A stretch of 54,948 bases of DNA from positions 1-54,948 of the forward strand of contig NZ_JFAQ01000035.1 in NCBI RefSeq assembly GCF_001304695.1, read 5' to 3'. A model generated the notes under the pieces. That model was not told where the DNA came from and searched no databases. It worked only from the letters and a program-made list of their open reading frames with translations. Below, piece after piece: positions 1 to 9,330 of the stretch; the first letter of the stretch is position 1, and the number at the start of each line of letters is the position of its first letter. The position numbers and the translations under genes were made by a program. This DNA is from Xanthomonas axonopodis. GTDB lineage: Bacteria > Pseudomonadota > Gammaproteobacteria > Xanthomonadales > Xanthomonadaceae.

Positions 1-165
1 TGATCAGCGTTGCCTTAGGCAGTCATGGAGAAAGCCAAACACATCGAACAACGTGCTCTTGCCCGATCCATTGGCACCAACGACGATGAGAAACGAAGGC
101 ATGTCCTTCAAGTGCACGTCGCGGAACGCCTTGAAGTTTCTTAGTCGAATTGACTCAATCTTCAT
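1..165 (-). pseudogene. AAA family ATPase (SMC/RecF-like), 5' end, frameshifted
   Basis: Reading the minus strand from the ATG at 165 gives a protein beginning MKIESIRLRNFKAF, a typical start of AAA_21/AAA_15 ATPases of the SMC/RecF kind, followed by a Walker A motif GANGSGKST at about residues 33-41. The frame meets a TGA at 6-4, after FGFLHDCLRQR. Shifting frame at the CTAAGGCAAC stretch would read on as GNAD, which suits the family better, so a 1-nt insertion or 2-nt deletion near 10-16 is likely. The gene runs off the left edge, so the rest cannot be judged. Function is inferred only from the ATPase motif; such proteins are often parts of defence or DNA-repair modules. Confidence 0.6.
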
Positions 166-202
166 TCTGCGGGCTCCACGCGTAATTAGTTATTATGAAA
201 AA

Positions 203-233
203 CAGATGCATGGTGGTGTATTCGATGCATCTG
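203..233. promoter_or_regulatory. Inverted repeat upstream of the ATPase gene
   Basis: CAGATGCAT at 203-211 is repeated inverted as ATGCATCTG at 225-233, with 13 nt between. It lies in the AT-richer gap between purD and the ATPase start, so it could be an operator or a transcript hairpin. No known operator was recognised. Confidence 0.3.
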
Positions 234-316
234 GAATACTTGTAATCTACTGCCGCTCGGCACCAGGCGAGGGTCGCTCAGCCAGTTTGAGTTTGTTTCA
301 GTGAAACGTTTACCAC

Positions 317-1606
317 TTACTGGTCGCATTCGCGGGCGATCGCGCGCCAGCCGATGTCGCTGCGCTGGAAGGCGTTGGGCCAGTGGATCGGCTGCAGGCC
401 GGCGTAGGCGTTGCGCTGTGCTTCCAGCACGCTCTCGCCGAGCGCCGCAACGCACAGCACGCGGCCACCGGTGCTGATCACCTCGCCGGCGGCATTTAGC
501 GTAGTGCCGGCATGGAAGACCTTGGCGCTGGCCGGCACTGCGTCCAGCCCGGTGATGACGTCACCGGTGACCGGGGTGCCCGGGTAAGGCTTGGCGGCGA
601 TGACCACGCCCAGCGACGGGCGCGGGTCCCACTGCGCCTGCGCGCCGTCGAGCTTGCCGTCGATGGCCGCGTCGAGCAGATCGACCAGATCCGACTGCAG
701 GCGCAACATCACCGGCTGGGTTTCCGGGTCCCCGAAGCGCACGTTGAACTCGATCACCTTGGGCGCGCCGTGCGCATCGATCATGAGCCCTGCATACAGA
801 AAACCGGTGAACGGCACGCCGTCGGCGATCATGCCCTGCACGGTCGGTTCGACCACCTCGCGCATGACCCGCGCATGCACCTCGGGCGTGACCACCGGGG
901 CCGGCGAGTAGGCGCCCATGCCGCCGGTATTGGGGCCGGTATCGCCGTCGCCAACGCGTTTGTGGTCCTGGCTGGTGGCCATCGGCAGGGCATGTTTGCC
1001 ATCGACCATCGAGATGAAGCTGGCCTCTTCGCCATCGAGAAATTCCTCGATGACCACGCGTGCGCCGGCATCGCCGAACGCATTGCCCGAGAGCATGTCG
1101 CGCACCGCGTCTTCGGCCTCGGCCAATGCCATCGCCACGATCACGCCCTTGCCGGCAGCCAGGCCATCGGCCTTGACCACGATCGGCGCGCCTTTCTCGC
1201 GCACATAGGCCAGCGCAGCGTCCACGTCGGTGTGCACGGCGTAATACGCGGTGGGGATGCCATGGCGGGCGAGGAAATCCTTGGCGAAGGCCTTGCTGCC
1301 TTCCAGCTGCGCGGCCTTGGCGGTGGGCCCGAAGATGCGCAGGCCGGCGGCATGGAAACGGTCGACCACGCCCAGCACCAGTGGCACTTCCGGGCCGACC
1401 ACGGTGAGCGCGACGGCTTCGCGCTGCGCCAGGGCGACCAGCCCGTCCAGGTCGTCTACCTTGATCGCGACATTGCGGCATTTGGCTTCGGTGGCGGTGC
1501 CGGCGTTGCCCGGTGCCACCAGCACTTCGCTCACGCGCGCGGACTGCGCGATCTTCCAGGCCAGGGCATGTTCACGGCCGCCGGAGCCGATGACGAGGAG
1601 TTTCAT
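317..1606 (-). CDS. purD: Phosphoribosylamine--glycine ligase (GARS)
   Basis: 429-residue ATP-grasp enzyme of de novo purine synthesis; it joins 5-phosphoribosylamine and glycine to make GAR in the cytosol. The N-terminus MKLLVIGSGGREHALAWK is the standard PurD start, with the GSGGREHA motif. GPNTGGMGAYSP (about residues 212-223) and the ATP-grasp segment NVRFGDPETQ are visible. Length matches the family (about 425-430). It lies downstream of purH on the same strand, separated by 116 nt that hold an inverted heptamer array. The two are presumably co-transcribed. No defects seen. Confidence 0.97.
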   Translation of the reverse strand: MKLLVIGSGGREHALAWKIAQSARVSEVLVAPGNAGTATEAKCRNVAIKVDDLDGLVALAQREAVALTVVGPEVPLVLGVVDRFHAAGLRIFGPTAKAAQLEGSKAFAKDFLARHGIPTAYYAVHTDVDAALAYVREKGAPIVVKADGLAAGKGVIVAMALAEAEDAVRDMLSGNAFGDAGARVVIEEFLDGEEASFISMVDGKHALPMATSQDHKRVGDGDTGPNTGGMGAYSPAPVVTPEVHARVMREVVEPTVQGMIADGVPFTGFLYAGLMIDAHGAPKVIEFNVRFGDPETQPVMLRLQSDLVDLLDAAIDGKLDGAQAQWDPRPSLGVVIAAKPYPGTPVTGDVITGLDAVPASAKVFHAGTTLNAAGEVISTGGRVLCVAALGESVLEAQRNAYAGLQPIHWPNAFQRSDIGWRAIARECDQ

Positions 1607-1614
1607 GGAAGTAC

Positions 1615-1720
1615 CGGGATTGGGGAGTCGGGATTAGGGATTGGTCAAAGCAGGATCACGGATCGGAGCGAGTAAGGGGCGGTGCGACCACTCCCCACTC
1701 CCGAATCCCCAATCCCGGCA
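1615..1720. repeat. Inverted pair of GGGATTS heptamer arrays between purH and purD
   Basis: Left arm 1615-1643 contains GGGATTG, GGAGTCG, GGGATTA and GGGATTG in series; right arm about 1690-1720 has the opposite orientation (CCCGAATCCCCAATCCC). The 46 nt between contain no ORF. The arms could fold into a long hairpin in the purH-purD transcript. The same arrangement occurs between groES and groEL and around the gene between accB and accC. Confidence 0.7.
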
Positions 1721-1722
1721 CG

Positions 1723-3306
1723 TCAGTGCCTGAAATGGCGCACGCCGGTGAACACCATCGCGATGCCGTGTTCGTCGGCGGCCGCGATCACTTCGCCGTC
1801 GCGCATCGAGCCGCCGGGCTGGATCACTGCCTTGATGCCGGCCGCAGCCGCAGCGTCGATGCCATCGCGGAACGGGAAGAACGCGTCCGACGCCATTACC
1901 GAACCGGCCACGGTGAGCTTGGCTTCTTCAGCCTTGAGCGCGGCGATCTTGGCGCTGACCACGCGGCTCATCTGCCCGGCGCCCACGCCAATGGTGCGGC
2001 TGTCCTTGGCATACACAATCGCGTTGGACTTGACGTACTTGGCCACGCGCCATGCGAACAGCAGGTCGCCCAGTTCCGCCTCATTGGGCGCACGCTGGGT
2101 CACCACGCTCAACTCGCCCAGCGACATGCTGCGGTTGTCGGCCGACTGCATCAACAGGCCCGAGCCGATCCGCTTGGTGTCGTAGTTGTTGAGGCCATCG
2201 CCGTGCGGAATCTTGAGCACGCGCACGTTGGCCTTCTTGGTGGCGTATTCCAGCGCGCCGGCCTCGTAGTCGGGCGCAATCAGCACTTCGACGAACTGGC
2301 GATCCAGAATGGCTTTCGCCGTCGCTGCGTCCAGGGTCTTGTTGAACGCCAGGATGCCGCCGAACGCGCTGGTGGGGTCTGTGGCGTAGGCAAGTTCATA
2401 GGCATCGCCGCAGGCGGCGCCGACGGCCACCCCGCACGGGTTGGCGTGCTTGACGATCACGCAGGCCGGCGCGTCGAACTGGCGCACGCATTCCCATGCC
2501 GCATCGGCATCGGCCAGGTTGTTGTAGCTCAGTTCCTTGCCCTGCAACTGCTGGAAGGTGGCCAGCGTGCCCGGCACCGGATACAGGTCGCGGTAGAACG
2601 CGCCGGACTGGTGCGGGTTCTCGCCGTAACGCAGGTCCATCACCTTGACGAAATTGGAATTGATCTGCGCCGGGAACGGGCTGCGCGTGGGCACTGCCTC
2701 GGCGCTGTCGGCCACTGCCGAGAGATAGTTGCTGATCGCCGCGTCGTACTGCGCCACGCGGTTGAACGCGGCCACCGACAGCGCAAAGCGCTTGGCCGCC
2801 GACAGCTGGCCGTCGTTGGCCTCCAGTTCGGCCAGCAGGTCGGCGTACTGCGCCGGATCGGTGGCCACGGCCACGCGCGCGAAATTCTTGGCCGCGCTGC
2901 GCAACATCGCCGGGCCGCCGATGTCGATGTTTTCCACCGCATCGGCCAGCGTGCAATCGGCCTTGACGGTGACCGACTCGAATGGATACAGGTTCAGTAC
3001 CAGCAGGTCGATCGGCACGATGCCGTGCTCGGCCATCACCGCTTCATCGACACCTGCGCGACCGAGCAGGCCGCCATGCACCAGCGGGTGCAGGGTCTTG
3101 ACGCGGCCATCCATCATTTCGGGGAAACCGGTCAGCTCGGCAACGTCTTTCACCGGCAGGCCGGCTTCGCGGATCGCCTTGGCGGTGCCGCCGGTGGACA
3201 GCAGCTCGACATTGCGCGCCACCAGCGCGCGGGCCAGGTCGATCAGGCCGGTCTTGTCGGAAACGGAGAGCAGGGCCCGGCGCACGGGCAGGAAATCAGA
3301 GGCCAT
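1723..3306 (-). CDS. purH: Bifunctional AICAR transformylase / IMP cyclohydrolase
   Basis: 527 residues from the ATG at 3306 ([20 protein letters not shown]); the open frame extends 57 codons further upstream, but those residues are not PurH-like. The N-terminal MGS-like cyclohydrolase domain ([19 protein letters not shown]) is followed by the AICAR formyltransferase domain with KHANPCGVA and [14 protein letters not shown] ([10 protein letters not shown]) motifs. It catalyses the last two steps of IMP synthesis. Xanthomonas normally has fis directly upstream; here the ice-nucleation island separates them by 3.4 kb. purD follows on the same strand. Confidence 0.97.
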   Translation of the reverse strand: MASDFLPVRRALLSVSDKTGLIDLARALVARNVELLSTGGTAKAIREAGLPVKDVAELTGFPEMMDGRVKTLHPLVHGGLLGRAGVDEAVMAEHGIVPIDLLVLNLYPFESVTVKADCTLADAVENIDIGGPAMLRSAAKNFARVAVATDPAQYADLLAELEANDGQLSAAKRFALSVAAFNRVAQYDAAISNYLSAVADSAEAVPTRSPFPAQINSNFVKVMDLRYGENPHQSGAFYRDLYPVPGTLATFQQLQGKELSYNNLADADAAWECVRQFDAPACVIVKHANPCGVAVGAACGDAYELAYATDPTSAFGGILAFNKTLDAATAKAILDRQFVEVLIAPDYEAGALEYATKKANVRVLKIPHGDGLNNYDTKRIGSGLLMQSADNRSMSLGELSVVTQRAPNEAELGDLLFAWRVAKYVKSNAIVYAKDSRTIGVGAGQMSRVVSAKIAALKAEEAKLTVAGSVMASDAFFPFRDGIDAAAAAGIKAVIQPGGSMRDGEVIAAADEHGIAMVFTGVRHFRH

Positions 3307-3397
3307 CGGTGGGGGAATGTCGTTGCGGAGCAGCCGATATTGTAGGCTGCGCCAGCGCTCGAAGGGACTCAACACCCCGGATGGACTGGATCGTGCC

Positions 3398-3560
3398 GTG
3401 AAGGGACGCGTCCAGGCACTGCTGCGGCCGATGGTGGGCGCGTTGTATCGCGGCGCCATCGCCGCCAACCGGCTCACGCTGATCGCAGCGGCGGTAGCGA
3501 TGGCGGCTGTGGAGGCGATTTATGCAACGCAGACCGCCCGGTATGGCGTCAGACGCCATG
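3398..3560 (+). pseudogene. Fragment resembling the N-terminus of a CDP-alcohol phosphatidyltransferase
   Basis: Divergent from purH, an open frame reads [17 protein letters not shown], then [16 protein letters not shown]. This pattern (xxLLRPLVxxLxxxGxxANxxTLxA) is the usual start of CDP-alcohol phosphatidyltransferases, just before the first membrane helix. Similarity stops after about 50 codons and the CDP-binding motif DGxxARxxxxxSxxGxxxD is absent, so only a remnant is left. The family call is from pattern memory and is tentative. It may mark an old boundary of the island inserted between purH and fis. Confidence 0.35.
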
Positions 3561-4204
3561 CCGCTGGGCACGCGCGCTGCGTGAACGCAGCGCCACGCCA
3601 CACGGCGCGTCATCGGCAGCCACTGCGGTTGCTGCAGGCACGGGCTGCTGCGCGGCATCGCCTCGGGTAACCGCGTGCGCAGGTGCGGCGCCGATGATGG
3701 TGCTGTCTGTTCTTCGCGCAGGGCCGGTCGTGGGGCATCCGCATGGTCGGTGCGCTGGTGGCGGCGATCGCCGGTGCCATGCGGATCGCGGTTGTGCGAC
3801 TGCACCCGGCGTGCCTGTATGGGCAAGGACCTGATCGCCCATGCGACGCTACCGATCCTGTCCACCCTCGGTAGCGGCGACACCCATTCTCTGGAGTGCA
3901 GTGCAGGAGGGCAGCGGGGTCTGGTGATCTGCCTGTGCTGCATCCCTCACGCTTGACGGCCGATCACGCAGGGTTGCTGTGTGCCGAGTAGCGGAAGCGA
4001 CGCGGCATCGTCCGACGATGCGGGTGGACGCACGCGTGTCATTGACGCCTTGTCTATTGAGCGCCGCGCGTCTCGCGCGGTCGCGCTGGTGTGGCCGCAG
4101 CCAGACTTGATGACACCTTCCCGGTGTCCGCGAAGCCGGCAGCTTCGCTGCGGACATGGATCGCGTTGCAAACAGCGTCCGATTAGTGGACTTCGCAAAA
4201 AATT
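3561..4204. other. Non-coding stretch of the purH-fis island
   Basis: No ORF here has a recognisable product; the overlapping frames on both strands look like GC-rich shadows. An imperfect inverted repeat around ATGGCGT-CAG-ACGCCAT lies just upstream (about 3544-3560). Probably decayed sequence left by insertions. Confidence 0.4.
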
Positions 4205-4548
4205 TTTGCAGCCTATCGCAGATTCAATGGCTATACCGGCGCGGACAAACGCGAAGAACTGCGGGACTGCCAAGCAGCATTCTTCATCGCCGCCAGGCCC
4301 TCGACGATGCAAGCCATCGGCAACAAACGCGAGCGTGCTCGGGAACAGCGTTGGGAACACGTCAAGGCCAGCGTGTGCGCGAAGGTGGAGCACCCGTTCC
4401 GGGTGATCAAGCGCCAGTTTGGCGACACCAAGGTCCGCTATCGCGGTCTGGCCAAGAACACGGCACAAGTGCTGACCTTGTTTGCGCTGTCAAACCTGTG
4501 GATGAAGCGAAAGCAATTACTGCCTGCGATGGGGAGCGTGCGCCTGTA
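4205..4548 (+). mobile_element. IS5-family transposase, 3' remnant
   Basis: Frame reading from about 4205 gives GYTGADKREELRDCQAAFFI and then, from the ATG at 4307, HPFRVIKRQFGDTKVRYRGL and AKNTAQVLTLFALSNLWM. These are the C-terminal DDE-domain signatures of IS5-group transposases (IS1478-like, as I recall them in Xanthomonas). The N-terminal half of the transposase and the left end of the IS are missing. The remnant ends about 120 nt before the ice-nucleation gene start and may have taken part in its arrival or in replacing its original promoter region. Confidence 0.8.
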
Positions 4549-4666
4549 ACCCGGGAAATTCCCACGGAAAACGCTATAAATGGCGAAAAATCCGAAGCTC
4601 CAAACGCGACTCTCCGGAACGATGCCACCTTCCGCTTTGTCAGGCCTCGTTGTTCAGACCTTCCCT

Positions 4667-6580
4667 ATGAACCGCGAAAAAGTCCTGGCACTACGCACAT
4701 GCACGAACAACATGTCCGATCATTGCGGATTGATCTGGCCACAAGCAGGGCTTGTCGAATGCAGGCATTGGAAGCCCACCACGACGCAGGAAAACGGCTT
4801 GACCGGACTGTTGTGGGGACAGGGCACCAGTGCCCATCTGAACATGCATGCCGATGCGCATTGGATCGTCTGCATGGTGGACACGGCCGACATCATCCGG
4901 CTGGGCGAGGAGGGAATGATCAAGTTCCCCAGGGCCGAGGTGATCTATGCCGGTAGCCGCAGCGGCGCCATGGCGTGCATCGATGCCGGCATCGAGCAGC
5001 AGTTGCCGCCCAAGCCCGAGCCGCCTGTGGACGCGGTGGTGGCCGAAGAATTTCGTCCCAAGGCAGCGCAGGCGCAATTTGTCGCGCCGACCGTGGAACA
5101 CAGCGGCCATTCCTTCGTGCCAGCGGCGCCATTGCCCGATGCCGGCGGTGCGAGCGCGCAGCATGTTGCCAACGACGTGCTGCGCACACGCGAGATCGCC
5201 ACCTACGGCAGTACGCTCACCGGCACCGATCAAAGTCAGCTCATCGCCGGATATGGAAGCACCGAGGCCGCGGGTGATCGCAGCGAGTTGATTGCCGGGT
5301 ATGGCAGCACCGGTGTGGCCGGATCGGACAGCACCATCGTAGCGGGCTATGGCAGTTCGCAGACGGCAGGAGGCGGCAGCACGCTGACGGCGCGCAGCGG
5401 CAGCGCGCTCACGGCCGGTTATGGCAGCACGCAGACTGCCGGTGGAGAAAGTTCGTTGACGGCCGGTTATGGCAGTACGCAAACCGCGCGCAAGGGCAGC
5501 GACCTCACCACCGGTTACGGCAGTACCTCGACCGCCGGCGGAGACAGTACGCTGATCGCCGGCTATGGCAGCACGCAAACCTCCGGTGGCGATAGTTCGC
5601 TGACGGCAGGGTATGGCAGTACGCAAACCGCACGCAGCGGCAGCGATCTCACCACTGGCTATGGCAGTACCTCCACCGCTGGCGCCGACAGCTCGCTGAC
5701 CGCCGGCTACGGCAGCACCCAAACCGCAGGACACGGCAGCATTCTGACGGCCGGCTATGGCAGCAATTCCACTGCCGGTTACGAAAGCACGCTGACCGCC
5801 GGCTACGGCAGTACCTTGACCGCGCAGGACAACAGTTCGTTGACCGCCGGCTATGGCAGCACCGAGACCGCAGGCCAGGACAGTTCGCTGATCGCCGGTT
5901 ACGGCAGCAACTTGACCAGCGGTGTGCGCAGCTATCTGACCGCCGGCTATGGCAGCAACCAGATCGCAAGTTATGGAAGCTCGTTGATCGCCGGGCATGA
6001 AAGCATCCAGACCGCCGGCCACCGCAGCATGCTGATCGCCGGCAAACTGAGCTCGCAGACCGCCGGATCGCGCAGCACGCTGATCGCCGGCAGGTGCAGC
6101 GTGCAGACCGCGGGCGACCGCTGCAAACTGATCGCCGGCGCCGACAGCACGCAGATTGCCGGCGATCGCAGCAAGTTGCTGGCCGGCAGCAATAGTTATC
6201 TCACTGCCGGGGATCGCAGCAAACTCACCGCAGGCGATAACTGCACGTTGATGGCGGGCGATCGCGGTCGGTTGACCGCCGGAAAGGACAGTTTCCTCAC
6301 CGCCGGCGCCAACAGCAGATTGATCGGCAGCATGGGGTCCACGCTTACCGGCGGCGAAGACTCGGTGCTGATCTTCCGATGCTGGGACGGCAAGCGTTAC
6401 ACCAAGATCATTGCCAAGACAGGAGAGCAGGGCGTCGAGGCCGACATCGCCTATCAGGTCGACGACGACAAAAACGTGGTGGAAAAATTCGACGATCCGT
6501 TCGACACGATCGAGCTCGCGCATATCGACGGGTCGATGCCGGCGATCGATGACCGACCGATCGCCCCATCACCGAACTGA
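4667..6580 (+). CDS. Ice nucleation protein with shortened repeat domain
   Basis: 637-residue protein. The start MNREKVLALRTCTNNMSDHC matches the N-terminal domain of InaZ/InaX-type proteins, which binds the outer membrane; ATG 4667 was chosen over the upstream in-frame ATG 4580 because family similarity begins there. Residues about 178-565 are a tandem array of 16-residue coils (consensus AGYGSTxTAxxxSxLT) that form a beta-solenoid organising water into ice. The last ten or so coils carry R/K at the inward-variable position (AGDRSKLL type). The C-terminal cap follows (LIFRCWDGKRYTKIIAKTGE). I count about 24 full coils plus one 8-residue half coil; classic proteins have roughly 60 or more. 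No frameshift is seen, so it looks expressible. Confidence 0.93.
   Translation: MNREKVLALRTCTNNMSDHCGLIWPQAGLVECRHWKPTTTQENGLTGLLWGQGTSAHLNMHADAHWIVCMVDTADIIRLGEEGMIKFPRAEVIYAGSRSGAMACIDAGIEQQLPPKPEPPVDAVVAEEFRPKAAQAQFVAPTVEHSGHSFVPAAPLPDAGGASAQHVANDVLRTREIATYGSTLTGTDQSQLIAGYGSTEAAGDRSELIAGYGSTGVAGSDSTIVAGYGSSQTAGGGSTLTARSGSALTAGYGSTQTAGGESSLTAGYGSTQTARKGSDLTTGYGSTSTAGGDSTLIAGYGSTQTSGGDSSLTAGYGSTQTARSGSDLTTGYGSTSTAGADSSLTAGYGSTQTAGHGSILTAGYGSNSTAGYESTLTAGYGSTLTAQDNSSLTAGYGSTETAGQDSSLIAGYGSNLTSGVRSYLTAGYGSNQIASYGSSLIAGHESIQTAGHRSMLIAGKLSSQTAGSRSTLIAGRCSVQTAGDRCKLIAGADSTQIAGDRSKLLAGSNSYLTAGDRSKLTAGDNCTLMAGDRGRLTAGKDSFLTAGANSRLIGSMGSTLTGGEDSVLIFRCWDGKRYTKIIAKTGEQGVEADIAYQVDDDKNVVEKFDDPFDTIELAHIDGSMPAIDDRPIAPSPN
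5200..6366 (+). repeat. 48-bp coding tandem repeats of the ice-nucleation gene
   Basis: Imperfect 48-bp units, each encoding a 16-residue coil, about 24 in number. One 24-bp half unit (5390-5413, ARSGSALT) breaks the 48-bp phase. Units near the middle are most alike (GGCTATGGCAGTAC-type), those at the 3' end most diverged. Confidence 0.9.
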
Positions 6581-6623
6581 GCGCGCACAGCGCAAGCGAT
6601 CGCTAGGGCCGATGCATGGCTGC

Positions 6624-6652
6624 GGCCAACTGCCAACGAGCGGCAGTTGGCC
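6624..6652. terminator. Strong hairpin between the convergent ice-nucleation gene and fis
   Basis: Perfect 11-bp stem GGCCAACTGCC / GGCAGTTGGCC with a 7-nt loop. It lies 44 nt after the ice-nucleation stop and 100 nt beyond the fis stop. There is no T-tract on either side, so it is only a possible terminator or transcript-stabilising hairpin. Confidence 0.45.
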
Positions 6653-6752
6653 TGGCCGGATGCGCTGTGTTCCAGGCCGGGCGTGCACGGTGGCGATGCG
6701 GAGCACTCGACCTGCCGCGTGCGCTGCTGGCAGCGCGCTTGCTACGCCCGAT

Positions 6753-7040
<288 letters not shown>

Positions 7041-7130
7041 TCACGAAGCCGGGACACGTGGCCGGCGAGGGGGAGTGAGTCTAGCGCGTGACCTCATCGC
7101 TCGCCACGCCCATGTTGCGGTCGCGCCCGT

Positions 7131-8483
7131 TCACCGGAAGTCGAAACTGAAGGCAGCGGTGCTCGCGGCCGGTTCGCGCACCCGAAACGCGACCTGTACC
7201 GCCTGGCCCGGCGCCAGCGTGTCCTGCGCAGCCGGCGACTGTCCCAGATACTCCTGCGGCGACAGGATGCGGGTGCCGATCACCCGGCCGTCGGCATCGG
7301 ACAGCGACAGCTGCAGCCACGGCCAGGCCTGTGCCCAGCGCGCGTCGTTGCGGAAGCTGGCCTGGATCTGCAACACCTCGGCCTCACCGGGCAGCGGGCG
7401 CACGTCGCGGTTGAGCAGGGTCAGCGCCTCCGGCTCACGCCAGGCCGGCAGGCTGCAGCGCGCCAGCGTGCAGGCCGCGCTGACCAGCGGCCGCCAGCGC
7501 GCGTTGGCGGCCAGGTGCGCGCGGTCGGCGATGACGATCTGCAATCCGAGCACGCCGACCAGCCCTACCAACAGCGCCCACTGGCGCCCGCTGGCGCGCA
7601 GCCGCGGCCGGGCGATGCCACGACGCGCAAAGGCGGGAGCGGGCAGGGGTTGCAATCGCGCAGCGGTGGTGCGGGGCGGCGCGATGCCGGCATCGGACTG
7701 TGCGTTTTCGCCGGTCAATGCGCTGGCTGCGCCGAACTCGGCGGCTGCCGGGTCGGGATGGCTGGATGGGTGGCCCGGCTGCAACCGGCGGTCGGGTGTG
7801 CTCGCCGTCCGCTCGCTGGCGCTGGTGCCGGCTTGCGTGGCGGCTGCCGCCGTTGCCGCAGGTGCTGTAGATCCCGCAGGCGCTGCTGTCACTGCAACTG
7901 GAGCCTCGCCGGCGTTCATTTCTGCCAGCGTGCTCGGCGTGCCCGACGCATTCCGAGACGACAGGTCTGCATGCGCTGACGCGCGTAGCGCGCGTTGCTG
8001 CGCTGAATTCAACGGGACAGGTGCAGTTCGCGCGGTTTGGCCTTGGAGGGCGTCAGCATCGGTCGCGGCCAGCCCGTCGTCGCCCGCTTGGCCATCGCTG
8101 GCGGCCGACGTCGGGCGAGGGGGATCGAGCATCGCATCAGGCATTCGTCTGGGCGCGGGCGCCGAAGCGGACGGCATCGCGTTGCCGGGCGCGGGCAGCT
8201 GCGCCCCGCCGGCCCCTGGCGCCTGGAAACCATCGTGCCCGGGCGTGCCTGTTGCGCGATGCGGCGCCGCAGCCACCGCTGCAGCAGGCGATGGCATGCG
8301 CGGTGCTGGCGGTGCGTCCACCTGCGGCGGTGTTGCCGGCGGCAATGCCGGACCCGGGGCCGATGCGGCCTGCTCCGACGGCTCCACAGGCGGAACCACC
8401 GGGGTCGGAACCAGCGGCGGAGCAGCCGGCGTCGCACGCAGGAACGTGGCCAGGTGGCGGCGCGGTGGCGGAGTCTCGGACAT
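7131..8483 (-). CDS. DUF3426 domain membrane protein
   Basis: 450 residues from ATG 8483 (MSETPPPRRHLATFL). Residues 1-300 are Pro/Ala-rich and low in complexity. A single membrane helix (ALLVGLVGVLGLQIVIADRA) follows, and the C-terminal third is a periplasmic DUF3426 domain (LPGEAEVLQIQASFRNDARW, DADGRVIGTRILSPQEYLG). Most homologues begin with an MJ0042-type zinc finger; here an alternative TTG start at 8564 adds 27 residues with no clear CxxC pair, so the N-terminus may be truncated or mis-started. It precedes fis and follows prmA in the usual Xanthomonas order. Confidence 0.8.
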   Translation of the reverse strand: MSETPPPRRHLATFLRATPAAPPLVPTPVVPPVEPSEQAASAPGPALPPATPPQVDAPPAPRMPSPAAAVAAAPHRATGTPGHDGFQAPGAGGAQLPAPGNAMPSASAPAPRRMPDAMLDPPRPTSAASDGQAGDDGLAATDADALQGQTARTAPVPLNSAQQRALRASAHADLSSRNASGTPSTLAEMNAGEAPVAVTAAPAGSTAPAATAAAATQAGTSASERTASTPDRRLQPGHPSSHPDPAAAEFGAASALTGENAQSDAGIAPPRTTAARLQPLPAPAFARRGIARPRLRASGRQWALLVGLVGVLGLQIVIADRAHLAANARWRPLVSAACTLARCSLPAWREPEALTLLNRDVRPLPGEAEVLQIQASFRNDARWAQAWPWLQLSLSDADGRVIGTRILSPQEYLGQSPAAQDTLAPGQAVQVAFRVREPAASTAAFSFDFR

Positions 8484-8803
8484 CGGCAGGCGTGCAGCGG
8501 GAAGACCCCTATTCAACCACGCGCACGTCCAGGGGCGAACCTGTGCCAACGGCGATGCGATCAATCCGCAGCGCGCATGCCTGCAGGTGTTCGCATCCGG
8601 CCCACGTGGTCATGGCGCCGTCTGCGCCGATGTCGACGCAACGCGCGCAGCGCACCCTCTCTGCGAAGACAACCGCCGCCACACCAACGCAAGCCGGCGC
8701 CTACGCCCAGGCGCATCCAGGATCAGCACACGACAGCTAGCGGAAACACTGCCTTGGAATCTCGGCGCCGATCACGTCAGCTCGCCGATTCCCGATTCCC
8801 GAT
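8484..8803. other. Spacer between the DUF3426 and XRE genes
   Basis: No convincing gene. On the minus strand one frame holds scattered cysteines (RCARC... C... C) that could be the decayed zinc finger of the DUF3426 protein, ending at a TAG near 8513. A short heptamer array begins at 8785. Confidence 0.35.
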
Positions 8804-8806
8804 TTA
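8785..8806. repeat. Single-orientation GGGATTS-type heptamer array
   Basis: Three units of the form CGATTCC/CGATTCC/CGATTTA, read on the minus strand as GGGAATCGGG. It overlaps the stop of the XRE gene. No inverted partner was found nearby. Confidence 0.5.
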
Positions 8807-9181
8807 CCGCCTGCGCCGCGTCTTCCCTTCGGCCAGCAACAGATCCAGCAGGCCGGCGCGCTGGCGCGGCGCCAGGGTGTCGAAGCGCGTCAGCAGCACG
8901 CGTTGCTGGTCATCCAGGCGGCGGTACTGCGCCGGCTCTTCGGCGATGGCCGACACCGGGGGGCCGAACACGCGGTCGCCGCGGCCGGTGGCCAGGTATT
9001 CGAACGCCATGCCGCTGCGCTTGGCCAGGCCGATCAGGTTTTCCACCGACGGTGCGGTGCCTTCGGCCATCTCCCATTGCGCTACCGCGCTGCGGGTGAC
9101 ACCCAGCTCGCCGGCCAGGGCTTCCTGGGTCAGCTTGGTGAGGCTGCGGGCTTCGCGTACTCGTTCGTACAGCTTGCTCAC
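8804..9181 (-). CDS. XRE-family transcriptional regulator
   Basis: 125 residues from GTG 9181 (SKLYERVREARSLTKLTQEA). Residues 1-60 are an HTH_3 domain (LTQEALAGELGVTRSAVAQW, then ENLIGLAKRSGMAFEYLATG), the arrangement of lambda-Cro/C1-type repressors. The C-terminal part is short and charged (GKTRRRR). An alternative GTG at 9232 would add 17 residues; neither has a good Shine-Dalgarno. It is divergent from the small membrane-protein gene at 9331 and the AT-rich gap between holds palindromic sequence, so autoregulation is plausible. Confidence 0.8.
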   Translation of the reverse strand: MSKLYERVREARSLTKLTQEALAGELGVTRSAVAQWEMAEGTAPSVENLIGLAKRSGMAFEYLATGRGDRVFGPPVSAIAEEPAQYRRLDDQQRVLLTRFDTLAPRQRAGLLDLLLAEGKTRRRR

Positions 9182-9239
9182 ACGGCACCGTTGGAGGGCA
9201 GGCAGGGGCGGGAGATATAGCCCCTGCAGCACTCGGAGA

Positions 9240-9275
9240 TAGTTCGTATAACTTTCATATCGTCATATGTTTGCG
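9240..9275. promoter_or_regulatory. Divergent promoter / operator candidate
   Basis: AT-rich island in GC-rich surroundings with CATATCGTCATATG (9256-9269), a 5-bp inverted repeat with a 4-nt centre, plus TATAAC at 9247-9252 that could serve as a -10 element. It lies between the XRE gene and the divergent gene at 9331. Confidence 0.4.
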
Positions 9276-9330
9276 ATACTGTCGATCGGTCGATGAGGAC
9301 CACATCACAGCGAACTCAAGGAGGATGTTC

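Noticed and set aside
3849..4157. 102-codon minus-strand ORF in the purH-fis island
   Set aside because: Arg/Ala-rich translation with no motif and no RBS; looks like a chance ORF.
5200..6366. CRISPR or satellite array
   Set aside because: Periodic 48-bp units without unique spacers; they are in-frame coding repeats of a known beta-solenoid.
4691..6523. 610-codon antisense ORF over the ice-nucleation gene
   Set aside because: It is the periodic antisense reading of the 48-bp coding repeat; the sense strand has the full family signature.
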